Of a stretch of DNA of 64,000 nucleotides, positions 25,185-34,187 are shown piece by piece. Every line of letters starts with the position of its first letter. The stretch's first letter is position 1. The stretch spans positions 3,038,001-3,102,000 of the forward strand of contig NZ_CP135921.1 in assembly GCF_032397745.1 (NCBI RefSeq). The letters are read 5' to 3'. This DNA is from Bradyrhizobium prioriisuperbiae. GTDB taxonomy: Bacteria; Pseudomonadota; Alphaproteobacteria; Rhizobiales; Xanthobacteraceae. Position numbers and translations under genes: made by a program. The notes below the pieces were generated by a model. It had not been told where the DNA came from, made no database searches, and worked only from the letters and a program-made list of their open reading frames with translations.

Positions 25185-26144
25185 TTGGGTTCGGCAGATC
25201 ATTTGGCGCGATTTCGCGACCGGCTGCGGTTGCCGCTGATCGCGGCTCCGATGTTCCTGGTGTCCGGGGTCGATCTGATGGTGGCGGCTTGCCACAATGG
25301 CGTGATCGGCTCGTTCCCCACCGCCAATTGCCGCAGCGCCGATCAGCTCGATGGATGGCTCACCGATATCGAAAGCCAGTTGAAGCGAAGTGCTGACGAG
25401 AGCGGTGTTGCAGCGGCGCCGCTGTGTCCGAACCTGATCGTCCATCACTCCAACCCGCGGCTTGCCGATGATCTGGCGGTGCTGCTGCGCCATACTCCGG
25501 AAATCGTCATCACCAGCGTCGGTTCGCCCGCGCCGGTGGTTCAGCCGCTGCATGATGCCGGCGCGCTGGTGCTGGCCGACGTCGCCAGCATTCGCCACGC
25601 CGAGCGCGCCGTGGCCGCGGGCGCGGACGGGCTGGTGCTGCTGACCGCCGGCGCCGGCGGGCAGACCGGCTGGCTCAATCCGTTCGCTTTCGTGCGCGCT
25701 GTGCGGCAATTCTTTGAGGGGCCGATCGTGTTGGCCGGCGGCATCAGCGACGGCCACGCGCTGCGTGCGGCGCAGGCGCTGGGCTGCGATCTCGCCTACA
25801 TGGGCACCAGGTTCATCGCAACCCGGGAGAGTTTGGCGGACCCCCGTTACAAGGAGATGCTGGTCACGAGCTCGGCCGACGACATCCTGCTGACCCGCGC
25901 CTTCACCGGCCTGCAGACCAACATGTTGCGGCCTTCGATCGTGGCGGCGGGGCTCGATCCGGACAACCTGCCCGAGCGGGGCGGCATCGACATTGCCAGG
26001 GATATCGACGTCGGCGCCCGCGATACCAAGCCCAAGCGCTGGCGCGACATCTGGAGCGCCGGGCATACCACGTCGGGTGTTTCCGATATCCCGTCCGTCG
26101 CCGATCTCGTCAGCCGGACGGTCGCCGAATACGGCGCGCGCTAG
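25185..26144 (+). CDS. nitronate monooxygenase-like FMN TIM-barrel protein
   Basis: This 319-residue protein is of the NMO/2-nitropropane dioxygenase family. It has LPLIAAPMFLVSGVDLMVAACHNGVIGSFPT at the N-terminus, then an FMN phosphate region with GADGLVLLTAGAGGQTGW and VLAGGISDGHALRAAQALG followed by YMGTRFIAT. Members oxidise nitronates or act as other flavin oxidoreductases or enoyl reductases; the substrate here is open. A TTG start at 25185 with GGGGAGAAG upstream fits the family N-terminus best; no ATG is in a suitable place. It closes the sulfonate-type operon, 109 bases after the HEAT gene. Confidence 0.82.
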   Translation: MGSADHLARFRDRLRLPLIAAPMFLVSGVDLMVAACHNGVIGSFPTANCRSADQLDGWLTDIESQLKRSADESGVAAAPLCPNLIVHHSNPRLADDLAVLLRHTPEIVITSVGSPAPVVQPLHDAGALVLADVASIRHAERAVAAGADGLVLLTAGAGGQTGWLNPFAFVRAVRQFFEGPIVLAGGISDGHALRAAQALGCDLAYMGTRFIATRESLADPRYKEMLVTSSADDILLTRAFTGLQTNMLRPSIVAAGLDPDNLPERGGIDIARDIDVGARDTKPKRWRDIWSAGHTTSGVSDIPSVADLVSRTVAEYGAR

Positions 26145-26617
26145 CTCGCTGCGAAACGCCGGCGGAACCAGTCTGTCAGCATCTCTTTCTCATAGTACAG
26201 CCGGCCGCCGCTGGAGGCGCGCGACGAATTCATCAGATAGTTGATGTCGCTGATGGTCTCCTCGTCGCGCTGCAGGACGCGGCGGCCTTGCGACAGGGTG
26301 TAACGCAGCCTGATGCGTGGCGGCGTGGAATCGCGCATCACCCGGATCTGTTGCGTTCCGAATGGTTCGATCATGCCGGCGAGGTCGACCCGCAGGATGT
26401 CGATGCGCAGGGTCTGGTTGGGCTTCAACAGGCGTGCGCCCAGCTTTTGCAAATGGCCGGCGAGTTCGGACAGCGTGGCTTGCGGCGTAGCACTGCCGAA
26501 GTCGCTGCTGTTATACTGCTGAAGATCGGCGAAGTGGACGGCGACACCGGCCGATACGGGACGCAACATCAACATCAGCGCCATCGTGCCGAAAAGGATG
26601 ATCCGGATCGCGGACAT
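26141..26617 (-). CDS. DUF3016 family exported protein
   Basis: This 158-residue protein has a signal peptide ending PVSAGV, then the DUF3016 pattern VHFADLQQYNSSD, LRIDILRVDLAGMIEP, RIRLRYTLSQG and LYYEKEMLTDWFRRRF. The function is unknown; it is probably periplasmic. ATG at 26617 has AGGGAG upstream; the frame is open to 26752. Its stop overlaps the end of the convergent upstream gene by four bases. Confidence 0.82.
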   Translation of the reverse strand: MSAIRIILFGTMALMLMLRPVSAGVAVHFADLQQYNSSDFGSATPQATLSELAGHLQKLGARLLKPNQTLRIDILRVDLAGMIEPFGTQQIRVMRDSTPPRIRLRYTLSQGRRVLQRDEETISDINYLMNSSRASSGGRLYYEKEMLTDWFRRRFAAS

Positions 26618-26753
26618 GAGAACTCCCTGTTCGCACCGACACCGGCCTGCAACGCGCTCGGCATCCGCTGCACTGTAACACAGTGGTGACGAGATCGTTT
26701 TGAATAGGTCTTGATTTGATGGCCCGGCGCTGCAGCGCGGCGGGCCGCGCACC

Positions 26754-27944
26754 TTATGCGCTTTCGCGCAGCCGGTCGGTCATCTCTTCATAGACCGCGA
26801 GCCGGTCGCGGCCCTGTTTCTTGGCCACATACAGCGCCTTGTCGGCCTCGGCGATCAGCTTATGGGGATCGTGGGCGATCTCGCTTGACCATGCCGAGAT
26901 CCCGATACTGACGGTGAATGAGATCTGCCTGCCGTTCCACAAAACCAGGGTCTTTCGACAGGCCTTGATCAGGTTGCGGGCGACCAGCGCCGCATCGCTC
27001 AGGCTGGTGGAAGGCATCAGCACGCAGAATTCATCGCCGCCGGATCGGGCAAACAGGTCGTCGTCGCCCAGCCGCAGTGGCACCGCGCGGGTGAAAATCC
27101 GCAGGCATTCGTCACCGGCGCCGTGACCGTAACTGTCGTTGATCGCCTTGAAGCCATCGAGGTCGAGGATGAGCAGCGCAAACGGTTCGTTGGTGCGGCT
27201 GGCGCGGGCGCAGGCCTCCGACAAGCGCACCAGGAAATGCCGGCGATTGGCGATCCCGGTCAGGTCGTCGATCAGCGCCAACTCGGCGACCTCGGCGCGC
27301 AGCCGGTCGATCGCCATCAGCACAAAGCCGAAATTGGCCATCATGGCGGCAAAGACCAGGAGCAGCAGGCAGACGGCCTGGAATGCGTTGAAGCCGACGA
27401 TGGTCGTCTCGCCGTCGAAGTGCAGGAGGCTGACCATGGAGCGGATCGCATGGACCGCAATGACCACCAGGGTCATGCCGGCGGCTAATCGCGCTCCGGG
27501 GCTTTTGCGCCATTCGCGGGTCCTATGAATATCCCAGGTGGAAAGCGCGAGCGGAATGCATTGCCCGATCGAGTAGACCACGATCCGCATCCGGATGTCG
27601 TCATACCATAAGGTGAGGACGGCGAGGACGCATACGCTCAGAAGCGTCACGGCAATGCTGGTTCGCCATGGGATCGGTCGCCCATAGAAACGTCGGACGC
27701 CCATCCAGGCGAAACCGCCGGAGAGGATCAGGAGACCGTTGCCGACCAGAACCGGCAGCAGCGGATGGGCGATGCCGCGAAGGAACGAAAACGCGGCGCC
27801 GGCCGCAGCCACGAAGCCAAACGCGGTCCAGTAACGAGCGGCCGTGAAGTTGGGATAGCTGCGGGTGAAATGCAACCATACCAATCCGAGCGCGAGAAAA
27901 TTCGCGAAAATGACGACGTATAGCGTCGGCACGCTCAGTTGCAT
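26754..27944 (-). CDS. membrane-bound diguanylate cyclase (GGDEF), no I-site
   Basis: This 396-residue protein has about six N-terminal transmembrane segments (residues 1-210) and a C-terminal GGDEF domain. The catalytic motif GGDEF is intact in ARSGGDEFCVLMPS. The residues where the inhibitory I-site RxxD should be read GDDD, so product inhibition through that site is probably lost. It makes cyclic di-GMP from GTP. It is paralogous to the equally long neighbour at 28162-29352, and the duplication includes the upstream bases. Confidence 0.92.
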   Translation of the reverse strand: MQLSVPTLYVVIFANFLALGLVWLHFTRSYPNFTAARYWTAFGFVAAAGAAFSFLRGIAHPLLPVLVGNGLLILSGGFAWMGVRRFYGRPIPWRTSIAVTLLSVCVLAVLTLWYDDIRMRIVVYSIGQCIPLALSTWDIHRTREWRKSPGARLAAGMTLVVIAVHAIRSMVSLLHFDGETTIVGFNAFQAVCLLLLVFAAMMANFGFVLMAIDRLRAEVAELALIDDLTGIANRRHFLVRLSEACARASRTNEPFALLILDLDGFKAINDSYGHGAGDECLRIFTRAVPLRLGDDDLFARSGGDEFCVLMPSTSLSDAALVARNLIKACRKTLVLWNGRQISFTVSIGISAWSSEIAHDPHKLIAEADKALYVAKKQGRDRLAVYEEMTDRLRESA

Positions 27945-27974
27945 GATCGCCTGTCCTGTCCCCGTTTGTTCGGT

Positions 27975-27993
27975 GGTCGTTGCCGCGAACCGA
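27975..27993. repeat. duplicated leader segment, copy 1
   Basis: GGTCGTTGCCGCGAACCGA is repeated exactly at 29384-29402. Each copy lies about 31 bases upstream of a diguanylate cyclase start and is preceded by a CTGTCCCCGT stretch. It marks the tandem duplication as including the 5' leader and possibly shared regulation. Confidence 0.75.
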
Positions 27994-28161
27994 AATCCTT
28001 AAAAAACGCCCGGATTTCGCCTGCACATTGGCAGGTCGAGGCTTAAGATTTTGTCTTCGCAAAACGCGGCGAGAAGCAGTGGTTTTTAATTGATAAAAAT
28101 TTCGCGGGCCGTCCCGCAGTGGGACAGGTGCCAAAACGGCGATGAACGATCATGCAGGTGG

Positions 28162-29352
28162 TCAGGCCACCTGGCGCAACCGGTCGACCGTTTCCTCGTG
28201 AATGGCGATCCGGTCGCGTCCTTGGTTCTTGGCCGCATAGACCGCCTGGTCTGCGGCGGCGATCAGCTTGCCGGGATCGGACGACATTTGGCGCGACCAT
28301 TCGGCGATGCCGATGCTGGCGGTGATCGGGATCTCGATGCCGTTCCATTGTCCCGGCGTTCCGCGGCAGACCTGGAGCAGGTTGCGGGCGATCAAGGTTG
28401 CTTCGCACAGCCCGGTGGATGGCAGGATCACGCAGAACTCGTCGCCACCGGTGCGGGCCACCAGATCGCTGTTGCGCAAATGCGCTTGCGTGACATGAGC
28501 GAAGCTCCGGAGGCATTCGTCGCCGGCGCCATGGCCATGCCCATCATTGATCGCCTTGAAGCCGTCGAGGTCGATGACGAGCAGCGCGCACGGTTCGTTG
28601 TTTCGATCGGCGCGGGCGCATTCTTCGGTGAGGCGCGCCAGGAAATGCCGGCGATTGGCGATCCCGGTCAGTTCGTCGACCAAAGCAAGATCGGCGACCT
28701 CGCTGCGCAGCCGGTCGATTGCCATCAGCACGAAGCCGAAATTGGCCATCATGCCGGCGAATATCAGGACCAGAAAAGCGCTGGCCTGGAATGCGTTGAA
28801 ATCGACAAATGCAATCTGGCCGCCGACACCGAGAAAAGCGCAAGCGGATCGGATGACATGCATGACCACGATGCAACCGAGCATCAGGCTGGCGAGATCC
28901 GCCCCCGGGCTCTTGGCGGGCTCGGGCCTCGATCGCAGATCTCGGATCGCCAGACTCAGCGGGATGCCGTTGCCGGCGGAGAGGATTGCAAGACGGATGT
29001 TAATGTCGTCATGGACCACGGTGAAGATGCCGAGCATCACCGCCGTCACGGCCGTGATGATGGCGCTGAGTCGCATCGGCGCCGGACGCCCGTAGAATTG
29101 TCTGATGCCAGCCCATGCGAAGCAGCAGGCCAAGATCATCAAGCTGTTGCCCAGGATGACGGGAAACAGCGGATGGACAATGCCGCGGAGGATCGCCGTG
29201 GCGGCACCCGCGGCCGCGAGGCACATCGACGCCCGCCAGAATTTCGCCGCGTTGAGATTCGGATAGCTGCGGGCGACATAGAACCACACGATCGCAAGGG
29301 CGAAAAAATTCGCCAGGATCACAACCTGAATTGTCGGCACGCTCAACTGCAT
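28162..29352 (-). CDS. membrane-bound diguanylate cyclase (GGDEF) with I-site
   Basis: This 396-residue protein has the same architecture as its neighbour: N-terminal transmembrane region, then GGDEF in ARTGGDEFCVILPS. Here the I-site RNSD is present five residues before GGDEF, so feedback inhibition by cyclic di-GMP is expected. The two genes are tandem paralogues in the same orientation, 217 bases apart; no gene is seen in that gap. Confidence 0.92.
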   Translation of the reverse strand: MQLSVPTIQVVILANFFALAIVWFYVARSYPNLNAAKFWRASMCLAAAGAATAILRGIVHPLFPVILGNSLMILACCFAWAGIRQFYGRPAPMRLSAIITAVTAVMLGIFTVVHDDINIRLAILSAGNGIPLSLAIRDLRSRPEPAKSPGADLASLMLGCIVVMHVIRSACAFLGVGGQIAFVDFNAFQASAFLVLIFAGMMANFGFVLMAIDRLRSEVADLALVDELTGIANRRHFLARLTEECARADRNNEPCALLVIDLDGFKAINDGHGHGAGDECLRSFAHVTQAHLRNSDLVARTGGDEFCVILPSTGLCEATLIARNLLQVCRGTPGQWNGIEIPITASIGIAEWSRQMSSDPGKLIAAADQAVYAAKNQGRDRIAIHEETVDRLRQVA

Positions 29353-29383
29353 GACCTCGCCCCTGTCCCCGTCCAGGTCCGGC

Positions 29384-29402
29384 GGTCGTTGCCGCGAACC
29401 GA
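29384..29402. repeat. duplicated leader segment, copy 2
   Basis: This is an exact 19-base copy of 27975-27993, upstream of the second diguanylate cyclase gene. Nothing else was recognised in the gap 29353-29601. Confidence 0.75.
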
Positions 29403-29601
29403 CATCCGGAGCCTGTCCCCGAACAAGTCTGGATGCCGATGTCAGGTTTGCCGTTCCGCGCTTAACAATCCCTCACCGGGAACTTGAAAGCGGTCTCTTG
29501 GTTTTCATTTGATGAAAGCGGTGCGCATCGAAATGGTAAAGCGTTAACCGTGGCCGGCGTGTATTCGTCCACTTTCCGCCACTGGAGACTTGCGGACGCA
29601 G

Positions 29602-31515
29602 CTAGATTTCGATCTCGGTGCCGAACTCCACCACCTGTTTGGTCGGCACGCCGAAGAAGGCTGCGGAGCGTTCGGCGTTTCGCTGCAGGAAGGCGAACAC
29701 CGCTTCTCGCCACACCGCCATTCCCGCCACCTTGTCGCTGGGGATGATGGTCTCGCGGCCGATGTAGTAACTGACGTCGGCGAGATCGATGCCTGGCAGC
29801 TTGCCCTGCTCACAGGCCAGGCGCAGGCCCTCGGAGATGGTCGGGTACTGCATGAAGCCGAAATGCAGGATGATCCGGGTGATGCCTGGGACCACCTCGA
29901 CGATCTCAACCCGATCCGCGTCGGCGATGCGTGGCGCTTCCTCGATCAGAACGGTGACGATCAGCACGCGTTCGTGCAGCACATGGTTGTGCTTGACGAA
30001 CTGGGTGAGGGCCAGCGGCACGCCGTGGGGTGACGAGGCCAGGAACACGGAGGTCCCCTGCAGCCGTGCGTGGCATTTGTTGACGGCGGTTTCGATCAGT
30101 TCCTCTTCCGGCTGACGCAGTTTGCCCCGCGCTGCTTCCACCAGCCGCACGCCGCTGCGCCAGGTCAGCATCAGGAAGGCCACCGCGCCGGCGAGCAACA
30201 GCGGAAACCAGCCGCCTTCGAACAGCTTGGTGGAATTGGCGGCGAAGAAGATGCCGTCGATGATCAGGAAGAATCCGTTCACCAGGATGACGAGCCAGGG
30301 CGCATACCCCCATTGAATGGCGACCAGCGCGGCAAGGAGCGTGGTGATCGCCATCAGCAGCGACACGGCGATGCCATAAGCGCCGGCCAGGGCATCGGAT
30401 GATCCGAAGCCGATCACCGCGCCGAGCGTGGCGGCAGCGAGCAGCCAGTTCACCAGCGGCACATAGATCTGACCGATCTCGTGGCTGGCGGTGTGCCGGA
30501 TCTGCATGCGCGGCAGGAAGCCGAGCTGGATCGATTGCTGGGTCAGCGAGAACGCGCCGGAGATGATGGCCTGCGAGGCGATCACGGTCGCTACCGTCGC
30601 GAACGCCACCATCGGATAGTGCGCCCAGTCGGGAACGAGCTGATAGAACGGGTTGTCGATGGCTTTCGGATCGGTGATGAGATAGGCGGCCTGGCCGAAA
30701 TAGTTCAGCACCAAAGCGGGCAGGGCGATGGCGAACCATGCCAGCCGGATCGGCACGCGGCCGAAGTGCCCCATGTCGGCGTACATCGCTTCGCCACCGG
30801 TCACGGCGAGGAAGGCCGCCCCGAGAATGGCGAAGCTGATGTGAAAATTCTGGTGCAGGAGGAAGTCGACGGCATACAGCGGACTGAGCGCAGCCAGAAC
30901 CTGCGGCGCATGCGCGATGCCATACACGCCGAGCAGTGCCAGCACCAGAAACCATGCCAGCATCACCGGGCCGAAGATCTTGCCGATGAAACCCGCCCCC
31001 TTGCTCTGCATGAAAAACAGACCGATCAGGATGACGACGGTGATCGGCACCACCGCCGGCGCCAGCGACGGCGCATCGACTTTCAGCCCTTCGATAGCGC
31101 TTAGCACCGAGATCGCCGGTGTGATCGCTCCATCGCCATAGAGCAGCGCCGCGCCGATCAGGCCGACCAGCAGCAATTGCGCGCGCCAAGTCCCCGGCTT
31201 GGCATTGCGCGCCGACAATAGCGCCAGCAACGCCACGATACCGCCTTCGCCGCGGTTGTCCGCGCGCATGATCAGCATCGCATATTTGATGGAAATGATG
31301 GTGATCAACGCCCACAGGATCAGCGACACGACACCGAGCGCGGCATCTGTCGTCAAGGTCGTTGCGCCATGATTGGTCGCGGCTCGGGCAGCTTCCTTCA
31401 AGGCGTAGAGCGGGCTGGTGCCGATGTCGCCGTAGACGATTCCCAGCGCACCGAGGGTTGCGGTCAGGGGAAGGCCGGCTCCGCCGCGGGACGCGCCGGC
31501 ATGGGTTGTGGTCAT
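29602..31515 (-). CDS. kup: Kup potassium uptake protein
   Basis: This 637-residue K+/H+ symporter of the inner membrane has the family signature near the N-terminus (ALGIVYGDIGTSPLYALKEA), the GEGGIVALLALL and YGDGAITPAISVLSAIEG segments, and about 12 transmembrane helices. A cytoplasmic C-terminal domain follows. It ends with the GVPTKQVVEFGTEIEI-type tail common to Kup. It stands alone; 31516-31731 upstream shows no gene. Confidence 0.96.
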   Translation of the reverse strand: MTTTHAGASRGGAGLPLTATLGALGIVYGDIGTSPLYALKEAARAATNHGATTLTTDAALGVVSLILWALITIISIKYAMLIMRADNRGEGGIVALLALLSARNAKPGTWRAQLLLVGLIGAALLYGDGAITPAISVLSAIEGLKVDAPSLAPAVVPITVVILIGLFFMQSKGAGFIGKIFGPVMLAWFLVLALLGVYGIAHAPQVLAALSPLYAVDFLLHQNFHISFAILGAAFLAVTGGEAMYADMGHFGRVPIRLAWFAIALPALVLNYFGQAAYLITDPKAIDNPFYQLVPDWAHYPMVAFATVATVIASQAIISGAFSLTQQSIQLGFLPRMQIRHTASHEIGQIYVPLVNWLLAAATLGAVIGFGSSDALAGAYGIAVSLLMAITTLLAALVAIQWGYAPWLVILVNGFFLIIDGIFFAANSTKLFEGGWFPLLLAGAVAFLMLTWRSGVRLVEAARGKLRQPEEELIETAVNKCHARLQGTSVFLASSPHGVPLALTQFVKHNHVLHERVLIVTVLIEEAPRIADADRVEIVEVVPGITRIILHFGFMQYPTISEGLRLACEQGKLPGIDLADVSYYIGRETIIPSDKVAGMAVWREAVFAFLQRNAERSAAFFGVPTKQVVEFGTEIEI

Positions 31516-31731
31516 CGTTTCCCCCGATCAGAACCCTGAGAGCGGGAAGACAGTGTCCCGCTCACCAACAGTCTGCCGCCGGACGGTTCAAATTGCCAGA
31601 GTGTTTTGTGGCGAGGCAGGCCCTTGGACCTGTCGCTGGAGACAGCATGATGAATAATCGCGCCAGCGGCTCGCGCGATAGGTTTCTCGCGAGTCGCTGG
31701 CGTGTCCGACGAATTTTAGTCCGATCGAAGC

Positions 31732-32733
31732 TTATAGTTTGACCATGCGTTTGCCGCGGTTTTCGCCGGCCAGCAGACCGATCAGGGCCTGCGGGGTGTT
31801 TTCCAGGCCGCTGATGATGTCTTCCTGCACCTTCAGCTTGCCGCTGCCGACCCAGGACTGCAGATCGGCCAGCGCCTGGCTGCGCTGCTCGTCGTAATCC
31901 ATCACGATGAAGCCCTGCATGGTGAGCCGCTTCACCACGATCGTGCCGGGCACGCCGCGCGGGCCATGCGCTGACGGCGTGCCGTCATATTGCGAGATCG
32001 CGCCGCAGCAACTGATGCGGCCGAACAGGTTCATCTGCGCGATGCAGGCTTCGAGAATGTCGCCGCCGACATTGTCGAAATAGACGTCGATGCCCTTCGG
32101 CGCGGCAGCTTTCAGTTGCTTGAAGACCGGGCCGGCCTTGTAGTCGACCGCCGCGTCAAAGCCGAGCTCCGACGTCAGCCACTGGCATTTGTCGGCGCCG
32201 CCGGCGATGCCGACCACGTGGCATCCCTTGAGCTTGGCGATCTGGCCGACGATCGATCCGACCGAGCCTGCTGCGGCTGAGACCACCACGGTCTCGCCCT
32301 CCTTCGGACGTCCGACATTGAGCAGGCCGAAATACGCCGTCAGCCCCGCAATGCCATAGACGCTCAGCAGATAGGTCATCGGTTCGACCTTCGGCATCTT
32401 GGTCAGGTGTTTGCCGCGAACCACGGCATAGTCCTGCCAGCCGGTATCGCCGAATACGATGTCACCGGGGGTGAAACCGAGGGCGTTGGAGCTGATGACC
32501 TCGGCGATGCCGCCGCCGGCCATCACCGAATTCGCTTCCACCGCGGAGCGGTAAGTGGCGCCGTGCATCCAGGCGCGGTTGGCGGCGTCGAGCGAGATGT
32601 AGCGTACCCGCAGCAGCACCTCGCCATCACCGGCTTCTGGAATGGCTGCTTCCGATACTTTGAAATGCTCGGGGCCGAGCTTTCCGGTCGGCTTTTCGAC
32701 GAGCAGGATCTGGCGATTGGTGCCGTCTGTCAT
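31732..32733 (-). CDS. NADP-dependent medium-chain oxidoreductase (leukotriene B4 12-hydroxydehydrogenase/curcumin reductase-like)
   Basis: This 333-residue zinc-free MDR enzyme has the NADPH site [30 protein letters not shown] and the family blocks [14 protein letters not shown] and [14 protein letters not shown]. It reduces double bonds of alkenals and alkenones in related proteins (YncB/CurA, PTGR1). It probably serves detoxification, next to the peroxide-defence gene ohr on the same strand; the two are separated by about 150 bases. Confidence 0.88.
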   Translation of the reverse strand: MTDGTNRQILLVEKPTGKLGPEHFKVSEAAIPEAGDGEVLLRVRYISLDAANRAWMHGATYRSAVEANSVMAGGGIAEVISSNALGFTPGDIVFGDTGWQDYAVVRGKHLTKMPKVEPMTYLLSVYGIAGLTAYFGLLNVGRPKEGETVVVSAAAGSVGSIVGQIAKLKGCHVVGIAGGADKCQWLTSELGFDAAVDYKAGPVFKQLKAAAPKGIDVYFDNVGGDILEACIAQMNLFGRISCCGAISQYDGTPSAHGPRGVPGTIVVKRLTMQGFIVMDYDEQRSQALADLQSWVGSGKLKVQEDIISGLENTPQALIGLLAGENRGKRMVKL

Positions 32734-32799
32734 GGTGTGTTTCCTCCGAATTTTCTGCGTGGTGCACTGGATGCCACGGCCGTCATGTTTCCAAAGGAC

Positions 32800-32835
32800 G
32801 CTAGAGCATTTTCCAATCGAGTGGAAACAAAACGG
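32800..32835. repeat. diverged copy of the GCGTTTTC-type repeat
   Basis: CTAGAGCATTTTCCAATCGAGTGGAAACAAAACGG can form TTTCCA/TGGAAA arms and resembles the ends of the elements at 19540-19622 and 62262-62314. It lies between ohr and the MDR gene. Confidence 0.45.
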
Positions 32836-32883
32836 CGGAGCGCGTGGCGCTCCGCCGAAATCAGCCGTCAGGTCTCGTGATCG

Positions 32884-33309
32884 TCAGGCGACGACCAGGC
32901 GCACGTCGATGTTGTTGCGGGTGGCGTTGGAGTACGGGCACACTTGGTGGGCCTTGTGGACCAGCGCTTCGGCCTGTTCGCGCGGCAGGCCGGGGATCGT
33001 CACCTTGAGCTCGGCTTCGATGCCGAAGCCGTTCGGGATCGGGCCGAAGCCCACGGTGCCGTCGACCGTGGTGGTCTCGGGCAGCGCGACTTTCTCGCGC
33101 CCTGCGACGAACTTCAGCGCGCCGAGGAAGCAGGCGGAATAGCCGGCCGCGAACAGCTGCTCGGGATTGGTGCCGACGCCGCCGGCGCCGCCCATTTCCT
33201 TCGGCGTGGCGAGCTTCACGTCGAGAACGTTGTCGGAGGTGACGGCGCGGCCATCGCGGCCGCCGGTGGCCTTGGCATGAGCCTGGTAAACGACTTTTTG
33301 CAGAGACAT
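32884..33309 (-). CDS. ohr: organic hydroperoxide resistance protein Ohr
   Basis: This 141-residue OsmC/Ohr-family thiol peroxidase reduces organic hydroperoxides. The peroxidatic cysteine is in [10 protein letters not shown] and the resolving cysteine in [11 protein letters not shown]. The N-terminus [16 protein letters not shown] is typical of Ohr. It is divergent from ohrR with paired repeats in between. Confidence 0.95.
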   Translation of the reverse strand: MSLQKVVYQAHAKATGGRDGRAVTSDNVLDVKLATPKEMGGAGGVGTNPEQLFAAGYSACFLGALKFVAGREKVALPETTTVDGTVGFGPIPNGFGIEAELKVTIPGLPREQAEALVHKAHQVCPYSNATRNNIDVRLVVA

Positions 33310-33391
33310 GGCGTGTTCCTTCCTGAGGAGCGTCGGTTTGATCTGGGTCTCACCGCAACAGCCTACCGCAGCCAGTGCGATCAGTAATTGA

Positions 33392-33449
33392 ATTGTGCAC
33401 TATTGAATTGCCGGCTATGTATTGTCAAGTGGATTGTGTGCTATTGAAT
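33392..33449. promoter_or_regulatory. paired OhrR-type operator repeats
   Basis: Two direct repeats, ATTGTGCACTATTGAAT (33392-33408) and ATTGTGTGCTATTGAAT (33433-33449), differ at two of 17 positions and are 41 bases apart. They lie between the divergent ohr and ohrR genes. AATT/ATTG-rich sites are typical of OhrR operators, so binding by the adjacent OhrR is the simplest reading. Confidence 0.65.
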
Positions 33450-33512
33450 AGCCTGCACCGAATCGTGACGGCCCGGGGAGCCTTGTCCGCGCCGGCAGTT
33501 GGAGCGAAGCCG

Positions 33513-33992
33513 TTGAAGAAACATAAAAATTCCCCTACGGAGAGTCCGCCGGAGCAACTGCTGGAGAACCAGCTGTGTTTCGCCATCTATGCCGCGGCCC
33601 ATACCTTTGCCCAGGCTTACAAGCCGTTTCTCGATCCGGAGGGGCTGACCTATCCGCAGTATCTGGTGCTGCTCGAACTCTGGGAGCGTGACCGGCAAAC
33701 GGTGAAACAGCTGGGCGAACCGCTGTTTCTCGACAGCGGAACACTGACGCCGCTGCTCAAGCGCATGGAGGCGAACGGATGGATCACGCGGCGGCGCGAT
33801 ACGGACGATGAGCGCGTGGTTCGGATTGCGTTGACCGAGAAGGGCGACGCATTCCGTCACAAGGCGAGAGAGATCCCGGACGCCATGATGTGCGCCACCG
33901 GTCTCGACACGGCCGGGCTCGGCGCACTGCGAAACAAGGTCAATCGCGTGGCCGGCGAACTGCGCAGCAATTCGCGCAAGGCCAGTATCTAA
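33513..33992 (+). CDS. ohrR: OhrR, MarR-family organic peroxide-sensing repressor
   Basis: This 159-residue winged-helix repressor has the reactive cysteine near the N-terminus in NQLCFAIYAAAH, then LTYPQYLVLLELWERD, and the DNA-binding part FLDSGTLTPLLKRMEANGWITRRRDTDDERVV. Oxidation of the cysteine releases the DNA and induces ohr. TTG at 33513 with GGAG upstream gives the normal OhrR length; the frame is open to 33375. Confidence 0.93.
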   Translation: MKKHKNSPTESPPEQLLENQLCFAIYAAAHTFAQAYKPFLDPEGLTYPQYLVLLELWERDRQTVKQLGEPLFLDSGTLTPLLKRMEANGWITRRRDTDDERVVRIALTEKGDAFRHKAREIPDAMMCATGLDTAGLGALRNKVNRVAGELRSNSRKASI

Positions 33993-34187
33993 GGCAAATA
34001 TCTAATGCCTCATCCTGACCTGAAGCTGCAGGAGACCGCAAGCGAAAAACGGACTTCTCAAACGACGCGCGGAACCTGATCGTGCTGCGAATGTGCAACA
34101 GCACGATGGAGTTCGTCTCCAACTCGGTTGCTCCCTGTTAAATTTTCGTCATACTCAAGCACCGTCGGGATTGGGGAGTGCTTGGCC

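Noticed and set aside
29479..29503. A possible EcfG-type promoter, GGAAC followed after 17 bases by GTT
   Set aside because: The downstream element reads GGTT rather than CGTT and it points away from both neighbouring genes, with no gene in that direction.
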